From: JAGOSA01 sp039795715
GTDB lineage: Bacteria > Patescibacteriota > Minisyncoccia > Phycocordibacterales > UBA9973
Assembly (NCBI GenBank): GCA_039795715.1
Contig: JBDKLD010000005.1
Span: forward strand, 1-24,333
Direction of reading: 5' to 3'
Length of the DNA: 24,333 bases
The number at the start of each line of letters is the position of its first letter. Positions within the stretch are counted from its first letter, which is position 1. The notes beneath the pieces were generated by a model. That model was given only the letters and a program-made list of their open reading frames with translations, was not told where the DNA came from and did no database searches. Positions 15,621 through 22,059 of this stretch are shown here, piece after piece. A program made the position numbers and the translations under genes.

Positions 15621-15649
15621 TTGACTAATTTCCTATAAGCAGATAAAAT
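15621..15649 (+). promoter_or_regulatory. Promoter of infA
   Basis: TTGACT (15621-15626), a 17-base spacer and TAAAAT (15644-15649). The -10 ends 11 bases before the infA ATG, leaving a leader of only a few nucleotides. The -35 starts directly after the upstream stop codon. Confidence 0.72.
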
Positions 15650-15660
15650 TTCGTCACTAG

Positions 15661-15882
15661 ATGCTAGAACAGCAAACACAACCAAATGATAAGGTAATGG
15701 CAGTTGTCACAGAGGCTTTACCGAACACAATGTTTCGCGTTGAACTTTCTGAGGGAAATACAATAATTGCCTATTTGGCAGGTAAGATGAGAATGCACAG
15801 AATCAAGGTTCTTGTTGGCGACAAAGTAGAAGTTCTCATAGACCCATACGGCGGAAAGGGTAGGATTACAAGACGAATGTAG
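15661..15882 (+). CDS. infA: Translation initiation factor IF-1
   Basis: A 73-residue S1-like OB-fold protein with the family's expected length and pattern: VMAVVTEALPNTMFRVEL, a variable loop, AYLAGKMRMHRIKVLVGDKVEV and the C-terminal GRITRR. IF-1 occupies the A site of the 30S subunit during initiation. It opens the translation cluster and has its own strong promoter. In most bacteria secY, adk and map come before infA; here a membrane-protein gene does. The short stem CCTTTTG/CAAAAGG (15885-15909) begins right after the stop codon. Confidence 0.96.
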   Translation: MLEQQTQPNDKVMAVVTEALPNTMFRVELSEGNTIIAYLAGKMRMHRIKVLVGDKVEVLIDPYGGKGRITRRM

Positions 15883-15884
15883 CT

Positions 15885-15909
15885 CCTTTTGAGGATATTA
15901 GCCAAAAGG
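15885..15909 (+). other. Stem-loop between infA and the rpmJ promoter
   Basis: CCTTTTG (15885-15891) pairs perfectly with CAAAAGG (15903-15909) around an 11-nt loop. It has no T run, so it is not a classic terminator; it may protect the infA mRNA 3' end. Confidence 0.4.
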
Positions 15910-15911
15910 GC

Positions 15912-15940
15912 TTGCGTTATTTAGGTATTCTTGATACTAT
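15912..15940 (+). promoter_or_regulatory. Promoter of the alpha operon (rpmJ onward)
   Basis: TTGCGT (15912-15917), a 17-base spacer and extended -10 TG-A-TACTAT (TACTAT at 15935-15940). It would make the rpmJ to rplQ genes independent of infA, with a leader of about 78 nt. Confidence 0.62.
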
Positions 15941-15943
15941 TGC

Positions 15944-16024
15944 AAAACGCATTAGTGGGGTGCTTTTTACGCTACATTTGGACACAATCCAAGCGTGAAA
16001 ATAGTCTGCAGACGCGTTTTTTAT
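15944..16024 (+). promoter_or_regulatory. Structured 5' leader of the alpha operon, possible autoregulatory RNA
   Basis: The leader is closed by AAAACGC (15944-15950) pairing with GCGTTTT (16014-16020). Within it ACGCT (15969-15973) pairs with AGCGT (15992-15996), topped by TGGA/TCCA (15979-15982, 15988-15991) with a CACAA loop. A perfect 10-nt palindrome GTCTGCAGAC (16004-16013) abuts the closing arm. Only four bases lie between the closing stem and the rpmJ ATG, so folding could block initiation. In E. coli the S4 protein represses the alpha operon through its leader; S4 is encoded in this operon. The parallel is an inference. Confidence 0.45.
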
Positions 16025-16135
16025 ATGAAAGTAAAAGCATCGGTTAAAAAAATATGCGCAAAGTGCAAGATCGTCAGACGTAAAGGACATCTGCGTGTTA
16101 TTTGCGACAACCCGAAGCATAAACAAAAACAATAA
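16025..16135 (+). CDS. rpmJ: 50S ribosomal protein L36
   Basis: A 36-residue protein, MKVKASVKKICAKCKIVRRK and then GHLRVICDNPKHKQKQ. It has the zinc-binding pattern of the C+ form of L36: Cys11, Cys14, Cys27 and His32. L36 binds 23S rRNA in the large subunit. The gene lies in its normal place between infA and rpsM, with five bases to rpsM. Confidence 0.97.
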   Translation: MKVKASVKKICAKCKIVRRKGHLRVICDNPKHKQKQ

Positions 16136-16140
16136 TTCTC

Positions 16141-16521
16141 ATGCGTATTGCAGGTATAACCATCCCAGATGAAAAAAGACTAGAAATTGCCCTCACTGCT
16201 ATTTACGGTGTAGGCATTTCTCGAGCTCGAAGAATACTCGACGAGGTTGGTGTTGAGCACGGCACAAAGGCAAAAGAACTTTCTGAGGCCAACGAAAACA
16301 AAATCCGCAAGATTGTTGAAGAAGGAAAAATCGAAGGTAATCTCAAGCGTGAAGTTTCTGCAAACATCAAGCGCCTCAAAGATATCAAATCATACCGTGG
16401 TACACGCCACATGAAGCGTTTACCAGTACGTGGTCAACGAACCAAGACCAATTCCAGAACTGTTCGCGGAAATGTTCGCAAGACCATGGCAAGCGGACGC
16501 CGAAAGGAATCAAAAACATAA
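16141..16521 (+). CDS. rpsM: 30S ribosomal protein S13
   Basis: A 126-residue protein with MRIAGITIPDEKRLEIALTA, the helix-two-turn-helix region GVGISRARRILDEVGV, and the basic tail GTRHMKRLPVRGQRTKTNSR ending in Lys-rich residues. S13 sits in the head of the small subunit and contacts the P-site tRNA and the large subunit. It lies between rpmJ (5 bases) and rpsK (4 bases) in the alpha operon. The upstream bases are A/T-rich with no Shine-Dalgarno. Confidence 0.98.
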   Translation: MRIAGITIPDEKRLEIALTAIYGVGISRARRILDEVGVEHGTKAKELSEANENKIRKIVEEGKIEGNLKREVSANIKRLKDIKSYRGTRHMKRLPVRGQRTKTNSRTVRGNVRKTMASGRRKESKT

Positions 16522-16525
16522 TTAT

Positions 16526-16966
16526 ATGGGAAAGAAACGAATTATTACAACTGAAGGAGTCGAAGGAAGTGTAGTCGCAGACAATGCGGCACGTGCTTCT
16601 GCTAAAGCTCCAAAAAAGAAGCATACTGCCGGCACACTTCACGTGGAGGCTACTTTTAACAACACAAAAGTTGTTTTCTCAGACAAACAGGGCAATACAC
16701 TTTTTTGGTCATCAGCTGGTAGTCTTGGCTTCAAGGGTGCAAAGAAAGGCACGCCATTTGCTGCTTCAAAAGTAGGCGATGTTATTGGCGACAAGGCCAA
16801 AACACTTGGTATCAAGGACGCAGATGTAGTCATTGTTGGCGTAGGATCGGGGCGCGAGCCAACTGTCCGAGCATTTATGGCTCATGGTATCGAGATTACT
16901 GAGATAAGAGACGCCACTCCTGTCCCGCACAATGGAGTCAAGCAGAAGAAACCTCGTCGCGTATAA
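16526..16966 (+). CDS. rpsK: 30S ribosomal protein S11
   Basis: A 146-residue protein, somewhat longer than E. coli S11 (129). The extra length is an N-terminal basic, Ala/Lys-rich segment of about 33 residues before the conserved GTLHVEATFNNTKVVFSDKQ. GVGSGREPTVRAF, then EIRDATPVPHNGVKQKKPRR at the C-terminus, are clear family motifs. S11 forms part of the 30S platform near the mRNA exit. The ATG at 16526 is chosen because it lies four bases after rpsM; an open frame extends back to 16430, but only inside rpsM. Confidence 0.97.
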   Translation: MGKKRIITTEGVEGSVVADNAARASAKAPKKKHTAGTLHVEATFNNTKVVFSDKQGNTLFWSSAGSLGFKGAKKGTPFAASKVGDVIGDKAKTLGIKDADVVIVGVGSGREPTVRAFMAHGIEITEIRDATPVPHNGVKQKKPRRV

Positions 16967-16999
16967 AGCATATCAATATTAAGAAATCATCAATTAATT

Positions 17000-17605
17000 A
17001 TGAAAACCGGTCCAAAGTTTAAAATCTGTCGTCGCCTCGGAGCTCAAGTGTTTGAAAAATGTCAAACGCCTAAATTTGTCATGGCTGATGCCAAGAAAGG
17101 TGGCAAGGGCAAACGAGGAGGCAAAGCAGCGACCAACTATGCAATCCAGCTTCTCGAGAAACAGAAAATGCGCGTATCATACGGAGTTACAGAAAAGCAG
17201 TTCTACAACTATGTAAAGAAAGCTATCGACACCAAGAAGGGCTCGCCTTCAGACAAGCTCTCAGAATCCCTCGAACGCCGTCTCGATAACGTTGCCTACA
17301 GACTTGGATTTGTAAGCGCACGTTCAGCAGCTCGCCAAATGGTTGCTCACGGTCACCTCACCGTCAACGGCAAACGTGTCACTGTCCCTTCATACAATGT
17401 TTCAGTCGGAGACGTTGTAGCAATTAGAGAGGGTTCAAAGAGTAAGGGTATTTTTCAGAATTTGGAAGCCAGACTCAAGAACTATACTGCACCTTCTTGG
17501 CTATCATTTGATGCCACCAAGCATACAGCTGTAGTCAAGAGTTTGCCGAGAGAGCCTGAGTCATATTTGGACTTTAACGCTGTGATCGAGTTCTACAGCC
17601 GTTAA
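17000..17605 (+). CDS. rpsD: 30S ribosomal protein S4
   Basis: A 201-residue protein. The N-terminus holds only two cysteines (Cys10 and Cys21) where the zinc form of S4 has four, so this is a zinc-independent type. The conserved LEKQKMRVSYGVTEKQFYNY is followed by the S4 RNA-binding domain (RLDNVAYRLGFVSARSAARQ, VAHGHLTVNGKRVTVPSYNV). S4 nucleates 30S assembly by binding 16S rRNA and in E. coli also represses its own operon. The gene lies 33 bases after rpsK. A structured leader that might be its target lies at 15944-16024. Confidence 0.97.
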   Translation: MKTGPKFKICRRLGAQVFEKCQTPKFVMADAKKGGKGKRGGKAATNYAIQLLEKQKMRVSYGVTEKQFYNYVKKAIDTKKGSPSDKLSESLERRLDNVAYRLGFVSARSAARQMVAHGHLTVNGKRVTVPSYNVSVGDVVAIREGSKSKGIFQNLEARLKNYTAPSWLSFDATKHTAVVKSLPREPESYLDFNAVIEFYSR

Positions 17606-17650
17606 ACATATTTTTTGTCACCAATAGTCGCATATTATTAATTTATTTAA

Positions 17651-18631
17651 ATGCAACATATGTCGGATATGCACATCGTGCTTCCATCGAAGCCGAAAGT
17701 AGTAAAAGAAGAAGGGAATACTGGCGTCTTTGAAATAGACGCTCTTAACCCAGGCTACGGACAGACATTAGGCTCCAGCATTCGCCGGATAATTCTTTCA
17801 TCGCTCCCAGGAGCGGCAGTTACGACAGTCAAGATCGATGGCGCAAGCCACGAGTTTTCAACTATAGATGGCATCAAAGAAGACGTCATCACTGTTTTGC
17901 TTCACTTGAAGCTAGTACGTTTTAAGCTTACAACTGACGAACCGCAAGTAGTTTCTATTTCTGTAAAGGGTTCAAATGTTGTTACCGCAGCTGATATTCA
18001 GGTTTCAGGTCAAGTTGAAATTTTAAATCCGGAACAGTATATCTGCGAGCTCACCGACAAGAGCGCAAAGCTGAACGCCGAAATCGGTGTTTCTCGTGGG
18101 CTCGGTTTTGTTTCAAAGGAAGACCTCCACAAGGATAAGATGGATATTGGCACCATTGCACTCGATGCAACATTTTCTCCAATTCGCCGAGTTTCGTACG
18201 AAGTTTCAGATATGCGTGTTGGCGATCGAACAAACTTCAATAGACTCCGTATCTCTATCGAAACAGATGGTTCTATTTCTCCTCGAGAAGCCTTGATTTC
18301 GTCTATCAAAACAATGATCAGTCAACTCAAGTCGATTGCTGAAATCAAAGAAGATGACCCAGAGCCAGTTATTGTTTCCTCAAAAGACGAGGAGGCAGAA
18401 GCAAACGAAGAAGGGGGAGAAGAAATGGCAGAAACACTTAAGACTCGCATAGACACGCTCGATATCTCTACAAGAACACTCAATGCACTCCAGGCTTCTA
18501 ATATTCGCACTGTTGGCGGTATCGCTCGCAAGCGCAAAGAAGACCTTCTCGATATCGAAGGTATCGGCGAGAAAGGAATCCAAGAAATCAAGAAGGCTCT
18601 CGGAAACTTCGGTATCACTCTAAAAGAGTAA
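17651..18631 (+). CDS. rpoA: RNA polymerase alpha subunit
   Basis: 326 residues. The N-terminal domain (to about 230) forms the RNA polymerase assembly platform: NPGYGQTLGSSIRRIILSSL, then the INS and dimerisation regions ending in ISSIKTMISQL. A markedly acidic linker (about 235-258, many Glu and Asp) leads to the C-terminal domain (about 259-326), with the helix-hairpin-helix ALQASNIRTVGGIARKRKED and IEGIGEKGIQEIKKAL that bind UP elements and regulators. Three in-frame ATG codons occur at 17651, 17660 and 17669; the first is used by default, the third begins closest to the conserved core. The last linker residue region contains a GGGGGAG-ATG arrangement at 18413-18427. Confidence 0.97.
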   Translation: MQHMSDMHIVLPSKPKVVKEEGNTGVFEIDALNPGYGQTLGSSIRRIILSSLPGAAVTTVKIDGASHEFSTIDGIKEDVITVLLHLKLVRFKLTTDEPQVVSISVKGSNVVTAADIQVSGQVEILNPEQYICELTDKSAKLNAEIGVSRGLGFVSKEDLHKDKMDIGTIALDATFSPIRRVSYEVSDMRVGDRTNFNRLRISIETDGSISPREALISSIKTMISQLKSIAEIKEDDPEPVIVSSKDEEAEANEEGGEEMAETLKTRIDTLDISTRTLNALQASNIRTVGGIARKRKEDLLDIEGIGEKGIQEIKKALGNFGITLKE

Positions 18632-18644
18632 TCAATTAACCTAT

Positions 18645-18998
18645 ATGCGACACCACGACAACAAACGAAAATTCGGATTGGAGAGAAAGGGACGCGCAGC
18701 GCTCATGCACGGCTTGGCTTTTAACTTACTCAACAAAGAGAAAATAATGACAACGGAGGCAAAAGCCAAAGAACTACGACCTTTTGTCGAAAAACTTGTC
18801 ACTCATGCCAAGACAGATACATTGGCAAAACGCAGACTTGTTGCTGATCGACTCATGGGCAAAAAGACAATTACCAAGAAACTATTTGAAGAAATTGCTC
18901 CTAGATACAAGACTCGTCCAGGCGGATATCTTAGGATCACTAAGCTTCCACCTCGCATCAAAGATAGCGCGAAGATGGCAGTGATCGAGTTTGTATAG
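18645..18998 (+). CDS. rplQ: 50S ribosomal protein L17
   Basis: 117 residues, close to the usual core length. Typical motifs are MRHHDNKRKFGLERKGRAAL, then TTEAKAKELRPFVEKLVTHA and the C-terminal GGYLRITKLPPRIKDSAKMA. L17 lies near the peptide exit tunnel on the 50S subunit. The gene follows rpoA by 13 bases, as in most bacteria, and is probably the last gene of the alpha operon, since a new promoter appears right after it. Confidence 0.97.
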   Translation: MRHHDNKRKFGLERKGRAALMHGLAFNLLNKEKIMTTEAKAKELRPFVEKLVTHAKTDTLAKRRLVADRLMGKKTITKKLFEEIAPRYKTRPGGYLRITKLPPRIKDSAKMAVIEFV

Positions 18999-19008
18999 AA
19001 AACGCCAA

Positions 19009-19037
19009 TTGACTTAAGAGCCTAAATTTGGTAAAAG
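19009..19037 (+). promoter_or_regulatory. Promoter of rplM-rpsI
   Basis: TTGACT (19009-19014), a 17-base spacer and TAAAAG (19032-19037). The -10 is imperfect, but the -35 is strong and the gap to ATG 19053 would leave a leader of under 10 nt. This matches the separate rplM-rpsI operon of many bacteria. Confidence 0.55.
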
Positions 19038-19052
19038 ATAGTCACAAACATT

Positions 19053-19397
19053 ATGGAATTCAAAATTGATGCACAAGGGAAAACAGTTGGACGAGTCGCT
19101 TCTGAAGCGGCGCATATTCTCTTGGGCAAAAATGACCCATCTTTTGAGAAGAATACAAGCTCTTCTAATCGTGTCACTATCATCAACGCCTCAAAGGCCG
19201 AAGTGAGCGAAAAAAAGCAGGAAGAGACCACTTTTACTCGCTACAGCGGATACCCAGGTGGATTCACAGAAGAAAAAATGAGCGATGTTATTGCCAAGAA
19301 AGGCTTTACAGAGATTTTCGAGCGAGCAGTTGGTGGCATGATTCCAAACAATAAACTCAAGAAAGAGATTTTAAAACACTTAGTAGTGAGCGAATAA
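19053..19397 (+). CDS. rplM: 50S ribosomal protein L13, short form
   Basis: 114 residues, compared with about 142 in E. coli. It begins with IDAQGKTVGRVASEAAHILLGK and retains VTIINASKAEV, RYSGYPGGF and FERAVGGMIPNNKLKKEILKHL. Missing are parts of the N-terminal extension and the C-terminal tail. L13 binds 23S rRNA early in 50S assembly. It is paired with rpsI, eight bases downstream, as in most bacteria. Confidence 0.95.
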   Translation: MEFKIDAQGKTVGRVASEAAHILLGKNDPSFEKNTSSSNRVTIINASKAEVSEKKQEETTFTRYSGYPGGFTEEKMSDVIAKKGFTEIFERAVGGMIPNNKLKKEILKHLVVSE

Positions 19398-19405
19398 TAT
19401 ATTTT

Positions 19406-19822
19406 ATGCCTGAAACTAAAGCAAAAACTACAAAGCGTTACATCGAAGCAATTGGCCGCCGCAAGACTGCGACTGCCCGTGTTCGCCTTACGCCTTCTTC
19501 GAAAAATACATTTATGGTTAACGACAAGGAAGGTCACGAATATTTTCCAACAGCAGAACTCAAGTCAATCATGCACGCAGCTTTTGAAGGTATCAAAAGT
19601 GAAGAACACTACGATGTATCAGTACACGTGAGTGGTAGTGGTATTCATTCGCAAGCTGAAGCAGTACGCCATGGTATTTCCCGCGTTCTCGTTGAAATAA
19701 ATGCTGAGTTACGTGGCGAACTCAAGAAACTCGGTTTCCTCAAGCGCGATCCACGAGCCAAAGAACGCCGTAAGTTCGGCCTCAAGAAAGCTCGCAAAGC
19801 TCCACAGTGGTCAAAACGCTAG
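19406..19822 (+). CDS. rpsI: 30S ribosomal protein S9
   Basis: 138 residues. The opening YIEAIGRRKTATARVRLTP, the central GSGIHSQAEAVRHGISRVLV and the C-terminal RKFGLKKARKAPQWSKR are diagnostic. The terminal Ser-Lys-Arg tail reaches the P site and contacts tRNA. It closes the translation cluster, and a strong terminator follows directly. Confidence 0.98.
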   Translation: MPETKAKTTKRYIEAIGRRKTATARVRLTPSSKNTFMVNDKEGHEYFPTAELKSIMHAAFEGIKSEEHYDVSVHVSGSGIHSQAEAVRHGISRVLVEINAELRGELKKLGFLKRDPRAKERRKFGLKKARKAPQWSKR

Positions 19823-19823
19823 T

Positions 19824-19860
19824 AGAAAGAAAAATCCCCCAATGGGGGATTTTTCTTTCT
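19824..19860. terminator. Strong terminator after rpsI
   Basis: A perfect 17-bp stem (AGAAAGAAAAATCCCCC with GGGGGATTTTTCTTTCT) around a 3-nt AAT loop. The five-T and T-rich 3' arm fits termination on the plus strand; symmetry lets it also act from the other side. It starts one base after the rpsI stop. Confidence 0.9.
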
Positions 19861-19888
19861 TTGATTGAGGTAATAAATACTTTGGGAT

Positions 19889-19911
19889 AAAAAACTCGCG
19901 CTAGGCGCGAG
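19889..19911 (-). terminator. Terminator of the minus-strand orphan gene
   Basis: CTCGCGC and GCGCGAG (19895-19901, 19905-19911) form a GC-rich 7-bp stem with a 3-nt loop, followed on the minus strand by six T (19889-19894). It lies 11 bases past the stop of the 19922-20476 gene. On the plus strand GTGTTTTTG follows, so some bidirectional activity is likely. Confidence 0.8.
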
Positions 19912-19921
19912 CGTGTTTTTG

Positions 19922-20476
19922 TTACTGTAGCATTAGATTTCTCGAATGCTTCTTTTTCTTTTTAGAAACTTCGAGTGGTATTAGAAATGCATCAGACGAT
20001 TCTTGTGGAAATGCCTCGGCAAGTGATCCGACAAGCGTAATAATCTTCTTGAGTAATTTTCGTAGCTGATAAATACAGCTTGCGAGAACTTTGTTTTGAA
20101 ACCTCTCAGTTCGCAAAGTAATTTGATCGTAAATTGCTTTGAAGAAAAGAGATAATTCCATCTCAATAGAATCTAGTGGGCAAGTGATTAGTTTGAGGTA
20201 CTTGATACAGTGATGTACTACTTCTAGTGAAGAAATATTTTTGTATTTCTCCATACTGAGTGCATTCAAGCCTTCAATTATTTGCCTAACATGAGCAATT
20301 TCCTTTAAAAAGAAAAAAGCTTCATTTTTTGATTCGTAAGCTCTATCTAGTAAATAGTGCTTTACCTTTGTGGTAAGGCACATATAGCTTAGATAAAACT
20401 TGTGCTCGACATCTGGTAGGTGTGCATGAATATAATCTTGCAACACATCTGATGTGTCTTTGGTGGGTAGGGCCAT
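19922..20476 (-). CDS. Orphan all-helical hypothetical protein
   Basis: A 184-residue protein that I do not recognise. It appears almost fully alpha-helical: successive amphipathic stretches (about 8-45, 47-72, 78-98, 100-118, 122-152) separated by short turns, then a basic tail KKKKKHSRN near the end. It has several cysteines (near 33, 90, 99 and 133) without a metal-binding pattern, no signal peptide and no clear membrane helix. It is the only complete gene on the minus strand in the window, faces the rpsI operon, and is bracketed by its own terminator and a divergent gatB promoter. Base composition is more A+T-rich than in its neighbours. It could be an acquired accessory gene. It is long and free of breaks, which supports real coding. 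Confidence 0.7.
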   Translation of the reverse strand: MALPTKDTSDVLQDYIHAHLPDVEHKFYLSYMCLTTKVKHYLLDRAYESKNEAFFFLKEIAHVRQIIEGLNALSMEKYKNISSLEVVHHCIKYLKLITCPLDSIEMELSLFFKAIYDQITLRTERFQNKVLASCIYQLRKLLKKIITLVGSLAEAFPQESSDAFLIPLEVSKKKKKHSRNLMLQ

Positions 20477-20588
20477 AGTTTCGGGTTTTAGTTTTGTGGT
20501 ACTTCTATTTTTATGTTACCAGTATTTTTACCAAAGCTACACCTACAAGTGTGGAAATGTTTCTCGAAATGGCGAAAAATCAATATTT

Positions 20589-20597
20589 TGCTATACT
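20589..20597 (+). promoter_or_regulatory. Extended -10 promoter of gatB (leaderless)
   Basis: TG-C-TATACT (TATACT at 20592-20597) lies six bases before ATG 20604, so transcription would start on the A of the start codon. The element shares TTTGCTATACTTTC with the frr promoter. Confidence 0.7.
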
Positions 20598-20603
20598 TTC
20601 CCC

Positions 20604-22052
20604 ATGTCGAAAAACTACTACGTGACCATTGGTCTTGAAATTCATGCCGAGCTGAAAACACAGACTAAAATGTTTTGTCGGTGCAAAAATGATCCCAATG
20701 AGGCACGTCCCGATGTCAACATCTGTCCTGTTTGCATGGCCCATCCAGGCGCACTGCCTGTTGCCAACAAAGAGGCCGTCAAGCAGGTAATCCGTGTTGG
20801 CCTAGCTGTGGGAGGCGCTATTGCTGATTTCAGCGAATTTGATCGCAAAAGTTACTTTTACCCAGATATTCCAAAAGGCTACCAGATTTCCCAATATAAA
20901 TACCCAATTGTTTCAGGAGGAAAGCTGGCTGACTTTGAGCTTACCAGAATTCATCTGGAAGAAGACACCGGCAATTCCAAGCATGATCGTGGAAATTATT
21001 CTCTTGTTGATTTCAATCGAGCAGGTGTTCCGCTTATGGAGCTTGTTACTGAACCCCATACATTTGAGTCTGCTGAACTTGCTGGTACAGCTGCAGCAAA
21101 ATTTGCTCGCGAGTATCAGCTAGTACTGTGGTATTTAGGAGCATCTGAAGCAAATATGGAAAAAGGTGAAATGCGTGTCGAAGCCAATATTTCTGTGACA
21201 ACTGACCCAAAAGTTTTTGGGACAAAAGTTGAGGTCAAAAATCTCAATTCTGTTCGTAGCGCAGAAAGAGCTATCAAGTATGAAGCTGCGCGCATGATTG
21301 AGCTTATTGAGACAGGCGAGGGAATCAAAATCACACAGGAAACTCGTGGTTGGGATGAGGCCAAACAGAGCACTTTTTCTCAGCGTTCAAAAGAAGAAGC
21401 ACAAGACTACCGTTATTTCCCAGATCCGGATCTTCCCAAAATGAAATTGTATGAAATTTTTGATTTAGAAAGTCTTAAGAAAGAATTACCCGAATTGCCG
21501 GATGCAAAACGCGAGAGATACCGTGCTGATTTTGGTATCAAAGATGAGGATATTGAAACATATATAAATGACATGGCATTAGGTATTTGGTTTGAAGACA
21601 TTGCAAAGTTACTCAAATCACGCGAGAAAATCAAAGTCGCCTCAAACTACATTACTTCAGACTTCATTGGTCTCAAAAAAAATCACCCAAATACTGTAAT
21701 GATTTTGCCGGAAAGGATTGCGGAGCTTATGGCAATGGCGACCGACGGAACACTTTCTTCGCGTGCAACAAAGAATATTTTGGCTATCATTTGTCTACCG
21801 AACGAACAGGGCATGATGGACAATCGCTCGCCAATGCAAATTGCCGAGTCCGAAGGCTTGCTCCAGAAAAATGACGAAGGTGCTCTCAAAGCTATCACTG
21901 AAAAAGTGATAGCCGACAATCAAAAAGTAGTTGAAACCTACAAAGCCGGCAAAGAAAATGCCCTCATGTCGCTCGTCGGCATCATTATGAAAGAGACTAA
22001 AGGCAGCGCGAACCCACAGCTTGTACAGAAAATTCTTAAAGAACTGTTATAA
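20604..22052 (+). CDS. gatB: Asp-tRNA(Asn)/Glu-tRNA(Gln) amidotransferase subunit B
   Basis: 482 residues, normal for GatB. It binds misacylated Glu-tRNA(Gln) or Asp-tRNA(Asn) and activates the side chain for amidation. Motifs: YYVTIGLEIHAELKTQTKMF, a zinc knuckle CRCKNDPNEARPDVNICPVC, KSYFYPDIPKGYQISQY, the DFNRAGVPLMELVTEP segment and YRYFPDPDLP. The C-terminal YqeY-like tRNA-binding domain ends in VQKILKELL. The start at 20604 gives the conserved N-terminus exactly, and a leaderless promoter is adjacent; the frame is open back to 20454, but that stretch has no family similarity. gatA and gatC are not next to it, so the complex genes are split here. Its presence implies that the indirect route for Gln-tRNA and/or Asn-tRNA is used. 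Confidence 0.97.
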   Translation: MSKNYYVTIGLEIHAELKTQTKMFCRCKNDPNEARPDVNICPVCMAHPGALPVANKEAVKQVIRVGLAVGGAIADFSEFDRKSYFYPDIPKGYQISQYKYPIVSGGKLADFELTRIHLEEDTGNSKHDRGNYSLVDFNRAGVPLMELVTEPHTFESAELAGTAAAKFAREYQLVLWYLGASEANMEKGEMRVEANISVTTDPKVFGTKVEVKNLNSVRSAERAIKYEAARMIELIETGEGIKITQETRGWDEAKQSTFSQRSKEEAQDYRYFPDPDLPKMKLYEIFDLESLKKELPELPDAKRERYRADFGIKDEDIETYINDMALGIWFEDIAKLLKSREKIKVASNYITSDFIGLKKNHPNTVMILPERIAELMAMATDGTLSSRATKNILAIICLPNEQGMMDNRSPMQIAESEGLLQKNDEGALKAITEKVIADNQKVVETYKAGKENALMSLVGIIMKETKGSANPQLVQKILKELL

Positions 22053-22053
22053 T
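22045..22053 (+). promoter_or_regulatory. Extended -10 promoter of gap, overlapping the gatB stop
   Basis: TG-T-TATAAT (TATAAT at 22048-22053) is a full-consensus extended -10 that shares bases with the gatB TAA codon. It ends six bases before ATG 22060, giving a leaderless transcript. Confidence 0.7.
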
Positions 22054-22059
22054 AGTCAA

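Noticed and set aside
16430..16525. Upstream extension of rpsK
   Set aside because: The extra 32 codons lie inside rpsM and match no S11 N-terminus; ATG 16526 gives the expected MGKKR start.
17615..17643. TTGTCA as a possible -35 of a promoter before rpoA
   Set aside because: No acceptable -10 lies 16-18 bases downstream; rpoA is more simply read from the operon promoter.
20454..20603. Upstream extension of gatB
   Set aside because: It would overlap the start of the divergent gene and contain the gatB -10 box; family similarity begins only after ATG 20604.
22021..22059. Upstream extension of gap
   Set aside because: It lies within the gatB coding end and its promoter; GAPDH similarity starts after 22060.
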